DNA of 64,000 nt from Sporobolomyces roseus (Eukaryota > Basidiomycota > Microbotryomycetes > Sporidiobolales > Sporidiobolaceae). This document shows, piece after piece, positions 12,961 to 24,619 of the stretch. Where the stretch lies: the NCBI GenBank assembly GCA_016617785.1, contig JADILM010000007.1, forward strand, positions 1,178,001 to 1,242,000, in the 5' to 3' direction. Position 1 is the first letter of the stretch; the number at the start of each line of letters is the position of its first letter. The notes under the pieces are model-generated. The model saw only the letters and a list, made by a program, of their open reading frames with translations, ran no database searches and was not told the origin of the DNA. A program made the translations under genes and the position numbers.

Positions 12961-13417
12961 TCTTCTCGCCGCTTACTTGCATATCATACCACCTTCTCTC
13001 GTATACGACACACGACGACACAAAACAACGACGAAAAGTTATTTATGATAATGATCACTATGTTCACGCTCTCCAAAGAGCTTTCGTACATGCAGTCGAA
13101 AGGCAGCAATGAGGAGTCTAGTGAGGGTGGCTTTCGAGAGCGAGTTGCGAAATGTGCGAAAAGATGAGACCCTTGCAAGAAAATGAGCGAGAGAGGAAGA
13201 GAGTCTGTCTCCTTCAACCACCGCTCTACTCAGCCAACTAGCAAGCTCTCGACAGCTATCAGAGAAGCTTAGTCGACCCTTCAGCAGAGCTACAGATAGC
13301 TCCCTCAACCTCAAAAGCAAACGTCACTTTTTCAATCAAAAAGTTTCGCTCACTCCATCAACCTCTCTCTCAGACCCACACATACTGTACCAAGCACCTA
13401 TTCTATAAGCCGCTATC
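12961..13417. other. Intergenic: acyltransferase 3' end and DRG1 promoter
   Basis: 457 bp with no supported gene. It should hold the acyltransferase terminator and the DRG1 leader, which becomes pyrimidine/CA rich just before the ATG. Confidence 0.5.
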
Positions 13418-15500
13418 ATGTCCGGAACTTTGGTCGATCGAATCAAGGACATTGAGACTGAGATGGTGAGCAGCTTTTTCTATAGGATTTATCTGGAGGT
13501 ATTGGCGAGCTGGAAAGACAGTAGGGGTACAGAAGGGCTGCAGTAGCTCAATACAACGGCTACGAGGTGGTCAGAAGCAGGGAGGAGGATGTCGCAAGAG
13601 GAGGAGGCATTGAGCAGAGGAGTAGGGATGAAGCAAAGGGATAGTGCGATTGAGGCACTGCAGCGTAGAGGGGGACACTACGCGAGAGAGTGGACTCGAG
13701 AGGGTTGGCAGGTCGGGCTGTTGCAGCCAGGAAGCGTCGTTTCGTTCGATCTTTCGCTAACTTTCCACCTTTTGCCCTTCATCTCCTCTAGGCTAGGACG
13801 CAGAAGAACAAAGCCACTTCTCACCATCTCGGTAAGGTTCTCTCTCTCCATTGTCACTCCACTCGTGCGCAGGAGCTGATCTCAACCTCGTTTGAACGAA
13901 ATCAGGTGGATTGAAAGCAAAACTTGCGAAACTCAAGCGAGAACTTTTGACTCCCACATCTGGAGGAGGAGGTGCAGGAGTGGGATTCGATGTAGCTAGG
14001 ACTGGTATCGCTTCAGTAGGATTTATGTACGTTCAGTTTTCTCGCTCAGATTCAGTCTGTCTCGAGAAGAACAAAAGCTGAGTCGGGAGGCTCCGTACAG
14101 TGGTTTCCCTTCAGTCGGTAAATCGAGTTTGATGAGTGGCTTGACCGGAACTGAATCCGTTGCTGCTGCTTGTACGTTTCTCGCGACGATTCATCAAAGT
14201 CGAGATCGGTTTTGCTGACCTCAATTCGCTTCCACAGACGAATTCACAACCCTTACAACGTGAGTCTCACGAACCGCTAGATCTCGACACAGTCGCTGAT
14301 CCGGCTTGCTTGAGGTACACAGTGTTCCTGGTACTTTGACGGTTCACGGCGCTCCCGTTCAGATTCTCGATCTTCCCGGAATTATCGAGGGAGCGAAGGA
14401 CGGTAAAGGTCGAGGTCGACAAGTCATTGCAGGTGAGTCGACTTGTAATACCAGACAACGAGGATTCCGGCTGATATCAACCTTTCGCTCACAGTCGCTC
14501 GAACATGTAACCTTATCTTCATTGTGTTGGACGTGCTGAAACCTTTGGGAGATAAGGCTATCATCGAGCAAGAGTTGGAAGGTTTCGGTATCCGACTGAA
14601 CAAGAAACCTCCAGCGATTTCGATCAAGAAGAAAGACAAGGGAGGAATCGCAATCACGAACACTCAACCACTCACAAACTTGGATCAAGAGGGAATCAAG
14701 GCGGTGTTGCAGGAGTACAAAATGGCGAATTGCGATGTTCACATTCGATGCGATCCTACTTTGGACGAGTTTATCGATGTTGTCGAGGGAGGTCGAGTTT
14801 ACGTTCCTGCGGTTTACGTTTTGAATAAGATTGGTAAGCACCGATCCTCATTCTGCTCGAAGTCCTCTAACTGATCTCGCTTCGTGATCGCAGATGCCAT
14901 TTCAATCGAGGAGCTTGATCTTCTCTACCGAATTCCCAACTCTGTACCTATTTCCGCGAAAGATTGGCTCAACATTGATGAGATGATTGAGGTTAGCTCT
15001 GAGTAATCTTCGATGCCTCCCGTAACGTGAAGCTGACACTCCTGGCGAAAACAGTTGATGTGGGAGAAACTTGATCTCGTTCGAATTTACACGAAGCCCA
15101 AAGGTCGTCAACCAGATTACACTGCTCCCGTCGTGCTTAAACACGCTCACTGTACTGTCGAAGACTTCTGTAACTCAATCCACAAGTAAGTTTCAACTAA
15201 GCTTCTTTCCTCGAGGTCGTTATTGACTCAATTCGGCATTCGCAGGGAAATCTCGAAACAACTCAAGGTAAGCTCTCTCTTCCTTTTTGATCTCGAAGAT
15301 CTCGTCGCTAAGCATCTCCCTCCTCGCTCAAACAGTACGCCATGGTTTGGGGATCATCAGTCAAGCATTCTCGAGGGCAGAAAGTCGGTCTCAGTCATGA
15401 ACTTGCTGATGAAGAGTACGTCCTCCGTTGTTCCTCTCCTCTGCTCTACATTGACTGACATTCTTCTCGTACCGTGCTCAGTGTCGTCTCCTTGGTGTAG
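13418..15500 (+). CDS. Developmentally regulated GTP-binding protein DRG1 (yeast Rbg1)
   Basis: Translation-associated Obg/DRG GTPase acting on ribosomes with a DFRP partner. Twelve exons total 1101 nt in phase, 366 aa, the usual family length. N-terminal helix-turn-helix region ([14 protein letters not shown]), G1 GFPSVGKS, switch region EFTTLTTVPG, G3 [17 protein letters not shown]4 NKID (split by an intron after 14833), G5 SAKDWLN, and a C-terminal TGS domain beginning around [17 protein letters not shown]. Two exons are only 22 nt (14238-14259 and 15246-15267). The first intron (13466-13791, 326 nt) is far longer than others in this window. Confidence 0.97.
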
Positions 15501-15900
15501 GTTCTCCCCTATCTACGTTTTGAAGGATCGCTCGCTGACATGCCTTTCGCTCTTCTTCCCCTCGCCCTTCGTATCCATCTTCTATCGAATCTACTCTCAA
15601 TTCACAGCAAGAACTAGAGGAACTCTCTCATTATATTCTTCGTCGTCGCTGGATTGTCACGGAACACTCTGTAGATATTCACGCAATTCAACGCTTCTTC
15701 GGAAACAGCTCACTTCGCGATTCCCACTTCGCACCGGCACAATATCGGCAACTTCCGAGCTCGGAGACGCGCAAGAGACGCGGGAAAGTGCGTTCGGTCA
15801 ATCGTGCCCAGTCCTCGAATCGGGTTTAGGACGTATTCCTTCTTTCTCTTTCTCTTTCTTTCCTTTCACGTCGAGTTCTCCCGCGCATCAGTCAGTGATT
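15501..15900. other. Leader/promoter of gene A
   Basis: 400 bp between DRG1 and gene A. An open frame runs in phase into gene A's first exon, but there is no ATG directly in this stretch that I can prefer, so the ATG at 15901 is taken as the start. Ends in a TTTCTCTTTC-type pyrimidine run. Confidence 0.4.
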
Positions 15901-18327
15901 ATGCCGCGTCAACCAAAACACAGCACAGCAGCCACTTCGACAGATAAGATCCCTTACTCTCGATTCCAAGACGCAGTTCTCGCGTTGCAACGAAAGTGGG
16001 AGAAAGAAGGACTAGTCTACTACCCGCCGCTGGACAGTGCTAGTTGGGAGGTACTTGATTGGAGAGAATATATTGAGCGGGAGATACAGCCGATTTGGGA
16101 ACGCCAGTCATTCGAGGCGCAGAAGCGAGTCTGCAAATATGTGGAAACGCAGCGCAATGTCAGAGCCGACATCTTTTCTGCAGAGTTTGTGAGTCCCACG
16201 CCTCCATCAGAAGGCACGCATCAGCTTACAGTGAAATGTTGTTGAAGCCATCACTGGAACGATTGCGAGGAACCAAAGCGGTCAACAAAATAGTATTTGA
16301 AGGCCAAGTTACGGACTCGTGGCTACGTAAGCAAGTGGTGAGCCCTACCCTGTCATCTCTGCAGTCACCGAGTCGCCCACCAGTCTCGCTCTCGCCGTAG
16401 TGCTCCGAAATTGACCGGTTGCGCGAGGTCTCATCGTCAAATTCTGAAACGCAAGAGGATTTCGATACCGCTGTGGCAAGGCTCAAAAGCACAGTCGCAC
16501 ACACCCGTATGCAGCCACTAGAACCTTTGCTCCAATTGGCGACTCAATATTGGAGTGGGTTTATCGACGAAAAGGAGAGGCTGCGATTGATCAGCGTCGT
16601 TGAGGGATGTTACACTGTCGTGAAACGAGCACTGAAAGGAGATGTTTCTCTTCACGTACTATCGTCGTTCTTTGTGCGTATCTGCTCGACCCGCTACCCT
16701 TGTTGAACTATCACTTACACTGATATTTGCATGAGTATAGCCGACTCAGCTTCAGTTCACACATCTCTGCGGTTTAGGCGCGGCATCAAAACTCAACTCT
16801 ACGCTCCCGTCGAATCCTCCTTCGACTGATCCCTCTGGAATTGTCCCTTTTTCGGAGTTCGAAAACGCCGTCCAAGCTTTGCGAGAGAAGTGGGAGTCGC
16901 AGTGGCCACGGTATGGCTCGCTTCACTGGCTTCCGAAGGACTGGGCCACTCAGCTCATCGACGAGATGAGACCATTTTGGACTTCACAAAATTCGCAAGT
17001 TCAACAAGCTGTTTGCAACTTTCTTGTAACGAAGAAACTAGTGCCAATCTTCGATTCTCGAGATTTCGTGAGTTATTGATTGATCCTCTTCGTCTGGTCT
17101 TCCGATTTACAGCTGAGATGAATATCGTTTTAGCCGTCATTCGAAAGACTCCGAGGTGCAGGCAGGGATACACTCAAGGTTGGACGACGCCGCGAGGACG
17201 ATGATTCATGGCTTCACGGTCTAGTTGTAAGTCACTCATCGCTTCGGTTCTTGAACAGCGCAATTGATCCCCCTGTTCGGCCCTGAAAACAGTTGTATCG
17301 TTTGCGAAGCCTTTGCGCTTCTTCGTCTCTTCGCGCCATCGACCCACGTTTCTCGAACGGTCTCGCACGGTATGGCGAAACACCTAACCAAGACGACTTC
17401 AATTACGCTCTATCCGAATTCAGCGAAAACTCTCAAATCGGACGATTCTTGAACACCGCATTACTGGAATCGTTGACCTAGCAAAACTTTTATGGAAGAA
17501 CCATCACGCCGCAACGCAACAAAACACAACTATCAAGCTTCAGATCGTCGATGCGCTGAACGCTGCGAACATCGTGATTCGGCAAGCAATCGACAACGAA
17601 GTCCTCTACATGCTGCTTCGCTATTACCTCGTAAGTCTCCCTTGGTGAAATAACCTCATGAGACAAGACTGAGAGTAGCTGTTTTTACCCATAGCCGACG
17701 TTCGACGAATTCAAAGAGCTTTGTGGGCTAGAGAATTCGATTCCTCTTGAGGTTCGTACTTCTTTTCTCTCTCTCTTTCTTCCCGTCGCGAATGTCCTAC
17801 TCACCGTTGACTCCTTTGACCGATAGCTCAATCCCTTCAGGGTAGGACATCGACGGACCCGTTCGGAATCGCCGTCAGCTTCATCGATTTCCAATATTTC
17901 GCTGTCCCTCAGCTCGATCAATGGAATAGTCGAGGCCGTTTCCGTCGTATATCGCTCACAACTCTCAAGAGATGTATCACCGCTGCTACATTCGCTTGTC
18001 TCTTCATGTCAAGCACGAGATGAACTAAAGCTGCGATGGTTACTGTCCTCCGTTATGCGCAAAGCTCATGAATGTCTCCCATCTGTTCACCAGTTGGTAC
18101 GCTTCAAGATCTCCTACTCACCACTGTACTCATTTATTCCCGAGTCGACAGCCCCGGCACGCACAAGTCCTGGATTTACTGTTTCGTTACTCGCAAATGT
18201 TCACTCGGGGGAATCAAATAAGTGCGTTCTGCAGCTCACGTGCTGTCCGTGTTTCGACATCAATTGACGTGCCCTTATTTGGACAGAACCCCCCGACTTC
18301 TCCTTGCTCGATGCGCCCGATTCGTAG
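15901..18327 (+). CDS. Gene A: unrecognised protein built of repeated helical exon modules, one frame break
   Basis: Function unknown. Exons: 15901-16188, 16248-16337, 16401-16673, 16741-17067, 17134-17226, 17293-17630, 17695-17751, 17827-18096, 18152-18221, 18287-18327. Long helical exons alternate with short exons that start with Pro and read P-x(3-4)-[LF] (PSLERLRG, PTQLQFTHL, PSFERLRG, PTFDEFKEL, PRHAQVLDL). Most introns are phase 0. Long exons share an F-x2-A-[VL]-x2-L start, a W near the middle and a Q-rich helix (IWERQSFEAQKRV; FWTSQNSQVQQAV), so the protein is an internal tandem repeat of about three units. Exon 17293-17630 is 338 nt, one short of a multiple of three: homology to the other unit switches frame between about 17405 and 17470. 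Either a one-base loss or an assembly error. Genes B-E belong to the same family. Confidence 0.6.
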
Positions 18328-18413
18328 CAATCTATGTCGGTCATCGCGAATCTGGTTACACCCGCTTTCCACAATCTGGTTCTCCGCTACCCCTCCAGAA
18401 TGTGTGGTCTTTC

Positions 18414-19732
18414 TTAATCTACCCAAACTCCGTCTACCTCGCTCAATCCAAACAACCTCATTGAATTCTCCGTCGTAATCTTTGCTACTTCCTCCAAACT
18501 TGTTCCTTTCAACCGACTCACCACCCATGCTACTTGACCTGTCGCTAGTGGCTCGTTCCTTCCCTTCACTCCCTTACCTTCCGCTAACTTTTCCTTTTTG
18601 ACCATTGGTACCGTGTAAATCTCTCGCAATTCTTCTGGCAAGCTCTTGAGATGTTCTGAAGAGGCGTGAGAAGGTCTAATCTCGCACCAAGGACAATCGG
18701 ATTCGATCATGAGCGATTCGAGTGGGAGTTGTTCGACGACGGAAAGGTTCTCAGCAGTCTTGAGAGAACAACCGTTGATTCCGATGAAGAGGCCGAAATC
18801 GATCAACTCGAGAGCTTCTTCGAGTGTACCGGTAAATGAGTGGACAACACCGCGTATCGGCGAAGAGTGAGAGCGGAGAATCGAGATGAAGTCGGCGTGG
18901 CAGTTTCGAGAGTGGAGGAAGAGAGGGAGGTCGTGTTTCGTTGCGAGAGCTAATTGAGGAGGGAAGCTCCTGTAGTACAGGCACTCAGTCAGTATCATAC
19001 ATACTGGAGATGTCTCGCGAGAGCTCACTTGAGTTGCGCCTCTTTCGGAGCGAGAAATAGTCGATCGTAGTCGAGTCCGCATTCTCCGACTAGTAGACCC
19101 TCGGAGTCAGCGATGATCATGCCTAGGAGGAGACAGATAGACTCACCAGCCAACGCTTTCCCTTTCCTTCCATCCTTTCCAGCCTTGTTCTCCTCAATCA
19201 TCTGGTCAAGATCCCGAATGTATCCCTCGATTCCTCCCGAATGCTTTTCCATTTCCGTCGCTCGACAAGGATGACAGCCAACAGTAGCGAAAAGCCCGTC
19301 TAGAAGCGATTGAGTCAGCATATTTGACAAGAGTAGAGGATGGAAGGAACGAACCGTATTTCGAAGCGAGTTCTAAAACTTCCCTCGATCCTGAAAGGCA
19401 GTCTCCTGTTAGGAGCTGAATGCCTACGCCAGCTTTACGAGATCTCGAGAGAATCGCATCGAAATCGTCTGGGCTATCGTGAATGTGTGAGTAGAAGAAA
19501 CCGAGTATTAGATTCAGTCACGACTCGGAAACGCACTGAGATTGCTTTCCGTGATAGTTCCCGCGGAAAACTGGGTCACCCAAATTTGAGCCAATATCTC
19601 AACGAGTGTAAGGAAGAGTCAGCATCATCATAGCGAGGGACTGGAGGTGAAGAGACCAATTCGCAGATGAACGAAACATCGGAACTCACCGATGAGTTTG
19701 TAAGCTGTTCTGGGAGTAGAGGATGTCGCCAT
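18414..19732 (-). CDS. TatD-family metal-dependent deoxyribonuclease
   Basis: Metal-dependent hydrolase of the TatD type, implicated in DNA degradation or repair. Six exons (19690-19732, 19537-19597, 19355-19473, 19147-19299, 19029-19122, 18414-18969) total 1026 nt, 341 aa. Family landmarks in order: IGSNLGDPVFRG, VGIQLLTGD, ATVGCHPCRA, GECGLDYDR, LPLFLHSR, GVVHSFTG, ESDCPWCEIRPSH. Metal-ligand residues (E of GECGLDYDR, H of HSR, H of VHSF, D of ESDCPW) are present. The usual N-terminal D-x-H pair is represented by the degenerate D-I-G-S-N start common in eukaryotic members. The exon beginning at 19122 has an alternative acceptor. Divergent from the leucine-rich-repeat gene with a very short spacer. 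Confidence 0.92.
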
Positions 19733-19848
19733 ACTCTTGATTGAGCTCGTATAAGGGGCTCTGAGCAGAGAACGAGCGAATAAAGCCAGAGCGAAGTGAA
19801 GTGTCGGAAGCGAAAGAGCGAATCGATTCTTACTCTCTTTATGTTTGC

Positions 19849-21129
19849 ATGATCCCTAGTCGACCCAGTCAACCCTCTAGAACTACTACAGAATCAGTAT
19901 CAACTCGCCTAAACCGACTCAGATCCGAACAAGCAGCTTCAACTCGATTAAAATTCACCTCCACTTCAACTCGTTCTACTCCGAACACGCCAGCATGGCT
20001 GAGGGTTATAGATGATAGGAGTGCCAGAAGAGTATTAAGAGGACGAAGAGGGACAGCTGGGCCTCCACCTCCTCCTTCCTGGAGTCAGGATTCCGTCATT
20101 TCGACCTCGATCAAGGGGCAACCATCGAAGCCTTTGCGGCTTAAACCTCATCAATTAGTGGAGAGGAGGAAGATTGTCCAGCCTCTCGTCGCGCCTGCGA
20201 GTCCGAACCAGGAGAGCGAGACCGAAACGAACGTTGGATCGTTATTCTCCATCGCAGGAGGTTCAATCGCAAGAGATCTCTCGTTGGGGCCGGACCACAG
20301 TCTCTTGTTAGAGCACGTCGCTTACCTGCCGACATCTCTCAAACTTAGGTTGTTGGACTGTTTCGCGAATTGGAGGAACGAGTCGAGTTTGACGAACGAC
20401 GGAGCGAAGGAACTGCTCAGGACAGATCTCGATGAGATGGAAGATGGTGATTACGGAGCATGGAGTGATGAAGACTCGAACAGCGATACCCAGCGAGAGG
20501 AAGGCGACACCCCCGAGGTCGAGGACCAGTTCAGATCGCTCAAATTCGAAGATGAATTCGCAACTCCGATGTCTACCGCTCTCACAAGACTCGACCTATC
20601 CTTCTCTTTCATCAATCTCAAGACTCTTCGATCTGTCCTCCTCCGACCTTCTTCCCCTCAACCCTCAACTCTCGTTACTTCCCCCTCTGCGACATCAGTC
20701 AAGCTCCTCCCGATCTTCCCTCATCTCCACACCCTTCTCCTCTGCTCGACACCTCATCTGGCAATCCACGATTCTCTCTATTCCCTCCTCTCATCCTTAC
20801 TCTCCCTTCGAATCCTCTCTCTCGCTGGAAAGCTCCTTCCTCCGACCGCCAATTCGACCTTCCTTCCTCGACTGAGCGCATCAACTCCGCTACTGAGGGA
20901 AGTGGATCTTAGCTATATGGAGTTTGAGGTGAAGGAGGTGATTAGAAGAATTGATTGGGAAGGGAAATGGAATGATCTGAAAATCTTGGGGTTGAGAAGA
21001 GAAGAGAACGAGGAAGAGGAATCGGAAGGGTCAACGACGACGAAGCGGAAGGAACGATTGAAGAAGGAAATTCGAGACTGGGTTGCGAGTAAGAGGAAGA
21101 GAGGGAAATGGTTGGAAGTCGTTCTTTGA
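19849..21129 (+). CDS. Leucine-rich-repeat protein
   Basis: Intronless; an in-frame ATG at 19801 would add 16 residues, and I prefer 19849 because the earlier one sits within 70 bp of the TatD start. About 426 aa. N-terminus Ser/Thr/Arg rich, then AYLPTSLKLRLLDCFANW, an acidic stretch (DEMEDGDYGAWSDED), and several leucine-rich units (LTRLDLSFSFINLKTLRSV, FPHLHTLLLCSTPHLAI, LRILSLAGKLL, LREVDLSYMEF, LKILGLRRE). Ends with a basic segment and WLEVVL. Fungal proteins of this layout exist, but I cannot name an orthologue. A further open frame follows at 21170-21561; it may be a separate gene or an extra exon. Confidence 0.75.
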   Translation: MIPSRPSQPSRTTTESVSTRLNRLRSEQAASTRLKFTSTSTRSTPNTPAWLRVIDDRSARRVLRGRRGTAGPPPPPSWSQDSVISTSIKGQPSKPLRLKPHQLVERRKIVQPLVAPASPNQESETETNVGSLFSIAGGSIARDLSLGPDHSLLLEHVAYLPTSLKLRLLDCFANWRNESSLTNDGAKELLRTDLDEMEDGDYGAWSDEDSNSDTQREEGDTPEVEDQFRSLKFEDEFATPMSTALTRLDLSFSFINLKTLRSVLLRPSSPQPSTLVTSPSATSVKLLPIFPHLHTLLLCSTPHLAIHDSLYSLLSSLLSLRILSLAGKLLPPTANSTFLPRLSASTPLLREVDLSYMEFEVKEVIRRIDWEGKWNDLKILGLRREENEEEESEGSTTTKRKERLKKEIRDWVASKRKRGKWLEVVL

Positions 21130-21169
21130 TTCGCCTATTTCCACTTCCTATTCCCTGATCAGCCCCTGA

Positions 21170-21561
21170 AGGATCGATTACGATATTACACTGTCAACAC
21201 ACACAATCTCGAGTCGCCGCTCCATTACCACATTCCTTCCTCGACTCCCTCTTCCTCGAATCCTCCCGCCGTTTCAATCGAGAAAGATCTCGAAGCTCTT
21301 CCCCTCTCGACTTCTTCCACCTTGACCAGTTCTACCGCCGCTCACTCATCCTCCCATTCTCGCGATCAGTTCAAACAACCTGAGTTATGGCACGAGATTC
21401 GAGAAGTTCTGGAAAGGAGATTCGAGGGGGTTGCGAATAAGGAAGCGGAATGTCAACAAGCTTGGGAAGGCATGTTGGGAGGATGTCAGGAATGGATTGA
21501 ACCCGGGAAGAAGGCTTTGATTAGGGAGAGAGTAGGTTACTCGGCGATGGGAGGTTACTGA
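21170..21561 (+). CDS. Unrecognised segment X, copy 1
   Basis: A reading frame stays open from just after a CCTGAAG acceptor-like site near 21170 to a stop at 21559-21561; the first ATG in it is at 21322. The C-terminal 60 residues are highly conserved with a second copy at 24740-24933: helical, with ELW, an ERRFEGVANKEAE stretch, AWEGML, a Cys and the terminus VGYSAMGGY. Upstream is Ser/Thr rich. It could be the last exon of the leucine-rich-repeat gene or an independent small gene. No family recognised. Confidence 0.45.
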
Positions 21562-21869
21562 TTTTGTGCAATTCTCCGTAATGTCGTTTTGTTATTCCGT
21601 TCGAGTGTCGCTCAGTCATCGGGAGTAGCTCTGGAGAAGATCGTTGAGACTGACGATGGCTTCGGATTGCACGAGTGGATGAAGGGAATCTTGGTCAGTT
21701 CGAAGTTTTTTCTTCCTTCTCTCGTTGTTCGACGAGGCTGACGTTCCTCCCTATCCCTCCAGCTTCCTCTCCTAGACGCTAACTCAGTTTGACGATTCCT
21801 CTCGACACTCGAGTCGTGCCCACTTTGATCTCTCCTAAACCCGAAACCGCGGCAGTCTCGGAGACTTGG
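21388..21869 (+). repeat. Direct segmental duplication, copy 1
   Basis: Covers the conserved end of segment X and about 300 bp of following non-coding DNA. The second copy is at 24743-25275, in the same orientation. Long runs are identical or nearly so, for example GTAGGTTACTCGGCGATGGG and the string GAAGTTTTTTCTTCCTTCTC followed by a GCTGACGTTCC branch-like site. Each copy lies directly upstream of a modular-family gene (B and C). Confidence 0.9.
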
Positions 21870-22060
21870 ATGCTGGGTTCATCTCCTTTCTTTCGCTTCC
21901 TCACTTCACTTCTTTGATTCCTTGCCCTTCACTCTTCACTCTTCACTCCGGCAAATCCTCAGCGTCGCCTTCACTTTCGACGCTTCGCTCCTCCACACTT
22001 TCAATGTAAAATCAAGAGCTGCCGACATCCGAGGATGATGATTGGCACAAGATTGAGCTC

Positions 22061-23383
22061 ATGATGAGAGTCTTGAAACGTGCCGTGGAGCTGAGCACGC
22101 ACGCACACCAGGTTCTCGAACAGGACCAGGAATTCCTTGCCTTTCTCCGCGAGAACAGGGTAACTTCTGAAGCTCGCAAGGCGATGCTCCTCCTGTTGGG
22201 TCGAGCCGTGGAAAGCGTCGAACCTGCTTTCGAGAAGTGGAGGGCGGAGCTAAAAGCGAATGCTAGAAGCAGGGGGAAGCGAGGAGCAGGAGAGGCCTCA
22301 GATGCGCGAGAACGTCTTCAACTGGTCGTGAGTTCACGATTCGCGAGCATCGTCTCGCTTGAGAAGTCGCTGACTGACTGTCCACCTCACAGCCTGATAC
22401 GTACGCGCTCCTCACAGCAGCAGAATTCGCCAATCCGTATCAAGAATGGTCAATCAAGCTGCCTCGGGAGGTATTCAAGCTCGCACTCGAGGATTTCGTT
22501 TTAGCAGCCCGTGGTCAAAGCAACTCGCACTCAGCAAACAAGAGGAGTGTCGACATTGAGGCAAGCAGAATCTACACGCACTGGGAGACTTTCGACGCAT
22601 GGCAACAGGTGAAATTGTTGGATGTCACTGTCGGAAGGACGGCTCAGATTGATGAAGAGTGGAATAGCAAGCAGGGTACGAACCAACGCAAGCATATACA
22701 GCAATACTATGTGAGCTTTCAGGTTCTCTCCCTGCTGGCTAGATGAAAAGTGAGCTCAGTTGCTTTCAAAGTCAGCTGGAGCCTCAAGATTACGAACGAG
22801 CGCTAGAGAATGTCCCCGCGTATGAAGATACGTCTCAAAGTGCAGCGGTTGAAGATCCTCACTTCCACAATTCCGAAACAACGGTGTGTTCGCAATTTCA
22901 GCTCCTTTGCGATCGCCGAGCTGACTGTGCTCCCTTTAGGCTGCGACTGACCAGCCATTTCAGGCTCAGCAACGTGACTCAACCCATGCCACTGTGTTCA
23001 GACCCGACTCTTTCAACGACGCAAACGGCACTTTCACTCCTTCGCAAAGCTGTGGCGCCTCTCATCACTCAATTCCGACTCAGCAGTCTCAGCAGTGCAA
23101 CTTCGCATCTTCTACAGGCTCCTCACATCAGCAACAGTTCCATCATCATTCCTTGCGTACTCCCACCTCCGGATTCGACTCATCTTTCGTCGCAAGTCTA
23201 CCGTCGCGATCTTTCGCAACTCAAGAGGTACTGCCTCATCATCAGTCTTACCCCTCATACTCATCATCGACGCCTCCTTTTGATCACTCGTTCTTCGATA
23301 CCCCTGCTCAGCCCGCTTTCAATCAAAACTTCGTCGAACAAGGTCGAAACCAATACACTGGTCCCTACCAAGCATCCGAGTAG
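22061..23383 (+). CDS. Gene B: modular-family protein with Ser/Gln/His-rich tail
   Basis: Function unknown; paralogue of gene C. Exons 22061-22327, 22393-22710, 22776-22883 and 22940-23383 join in phase 0. Exon 2 begins PDTYALLTAAEFANPYQEW, matching PTSYELLKIAQFYQPHQQW of gene C at the same exon position. It ends with an EEW-containing helix and QQYY before the intron, as gene C ends with EEW and QGNY. The last exon is low complexity (Ser, Gln, His, Pro, Phe) and ends QASE. The start is a minimum: the frame continues upstream as DDDWHKIEL to about 22034 and a short upstream exon is likely. Intron positions equal those of gene C. Confidence 0.6.
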
Positions 23384-23978
23384 TCACGCAATCCCTTCTC
23401 GGTCTCGTCTCATGCATCTTCAACCTACTTGCAGCCAAACATCCATCAGACACAAGCAGTCTCGTACTATCCTCCTTCGCACGCTCCTCACATTCCATTC
23501 TACTCAGATCCGACTCAGCAGAGCTACCCCCACTGATCGCTCTTCTTTCATACGATCCTGCCCCTCACTATTCCCTTGACTTGTCTTCTTTGTGCCTTTC
23601 CTTCTGATTGATAGATCTCTTCTTCGTTTCGTTCTCGCAAAATTTGATGATTCCGCTTTGTTCTCAGTCAATAAATCACCCTTCTTCGATTGAAAAAGTG
23701 TCTGTGCGTGCAGTCGAGCGTAACAGGTCTTCTTCAACCGTCCAACAAGCATTCGTTGCGAAATTTGCGAAAGTCTTTCCCGTTCATTTCTGCTTCGTTG
23801 GCCCATATCGCTCAATCTCGCCGTTCGCATACTTCTGTCGTCGCTGCAAGCCCCGGCTCGCAGTGCTCTCCCCCTCGTCGTTCGAACAGTTCGCACAAGA
23901 CAAATCATTTCAAATTGGGAGAATTCGCGAAGAAACGTTGTTCGCCTCTCTTCTTCCTCTTTCTCTACCCCTTCAAAG
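23384..23978. other. Intergenic, pyrimidine-rich leader of the rhodanese gene
   Basis: 595 bp without a supported gene. It contains the 3' end of gene B and the promoter of the rhodanese gene. Open frames on both strands are shadows without motifs. Confidence 0.4.
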
Positions 23979-24596
23979 ATGTTCTCAGTGCAACCACCAC
24001 CAACAGCGACTGCCTCAACAGGAGAGGAGAAACCCTGGCACGCAGATTTCCCTACTCCAACTTCTTCCCTCAAGGACAACTCTCTTTCCTCCATCACCGT
24101 CTCAGAGCTTCGGGAAAAGGTCAAGCAACAACCGGATATCAGTAAGAGAGACTTCCTGGTGGTCGATGTCAGGCGAACAGACTTTGAGGTACGTAGAACT
24201 CATCTCGTAGATCTTGGTTGAATTAGGCTGATCTCTCTCACATGAGGCAACATAGGATGCTTTCATTCGAGGTGCAGTGAACCTGCCAGCTCACTCATTC
24301 TACCCTACACTCGATTCGCTCCTTCCTTTGCTTTCCTCGTAAATTTCCCCGACCACTCGTCTCAGGTTCGAGAAGAGTCGCTGATCGTGATCCACACTCT
24401 CGATAGCTACAAGCAAGTCATCTTCCATTGCCAGTCATCTTCAGGACGAGGACCTCGATGTGCCGCTTGGTATCAGGATCGATTGAATGAGAAGAAGATT
24501 GGGAGAGGTGTGAGCGAGGGAGTTGTTCTGGAAGGAGGGATCAAGAAGTGGATTGCGGAAGTAGGATTAGAAGATGAGGAGACTGTGAAGCACTAG
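23979..24596 (+). CDS. Rhodanese-domain phosphatase-like protein (Ych1/Ibp1 type)
   Basis: Small single-domain rhodanese/Cdc25-like protein. Exons 23979-24188, 24256-24338 and about 24367-24596. Landmarks: VSELREKV, FLVVDVRRTDFE, DAFIRGAVNLPAHSF, and the active-site loop HCQSSSGRGPRCA, a C-x5-R loop preceded by His as in Ych1 and Ibp1; the following RGPR pattern is also typical. C-terminus LEGGIKKW. As read, the junction between exons 2 and 3 is one base out of phase: exon 2 ends in phase 2 at the GTAAAT donor while exon 3 continues in phase 0 at VREESL. A miscalled base or an unseen splice choice is needed. Directly followed by segment X copy 2. Confidence 0.75.
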
Positions 24597-24619
24597 GTAT
24601 TATTTCGAGCTGAGAAACA

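Noticed and set aside
13589..13879. 96-codon frame within the first DRG1 intron
   Set aside because: It overlaps the second DRG1 exon in a different frame and has no motif.
15223..16245. A single long plus-strand frame spanning DRG1 3' exons and gene A exon 1
   Set aside because: The left part overlaps confirmed DRG1 exons in another frame; only the part from 15901 shows family similarity.
20432..20875. 147-codon frame inside the leucine-rich-repeat gene
   Set aside because: Shadow of the leucine-rich coding frame; Ser/Arg/Leu composition follows from it.
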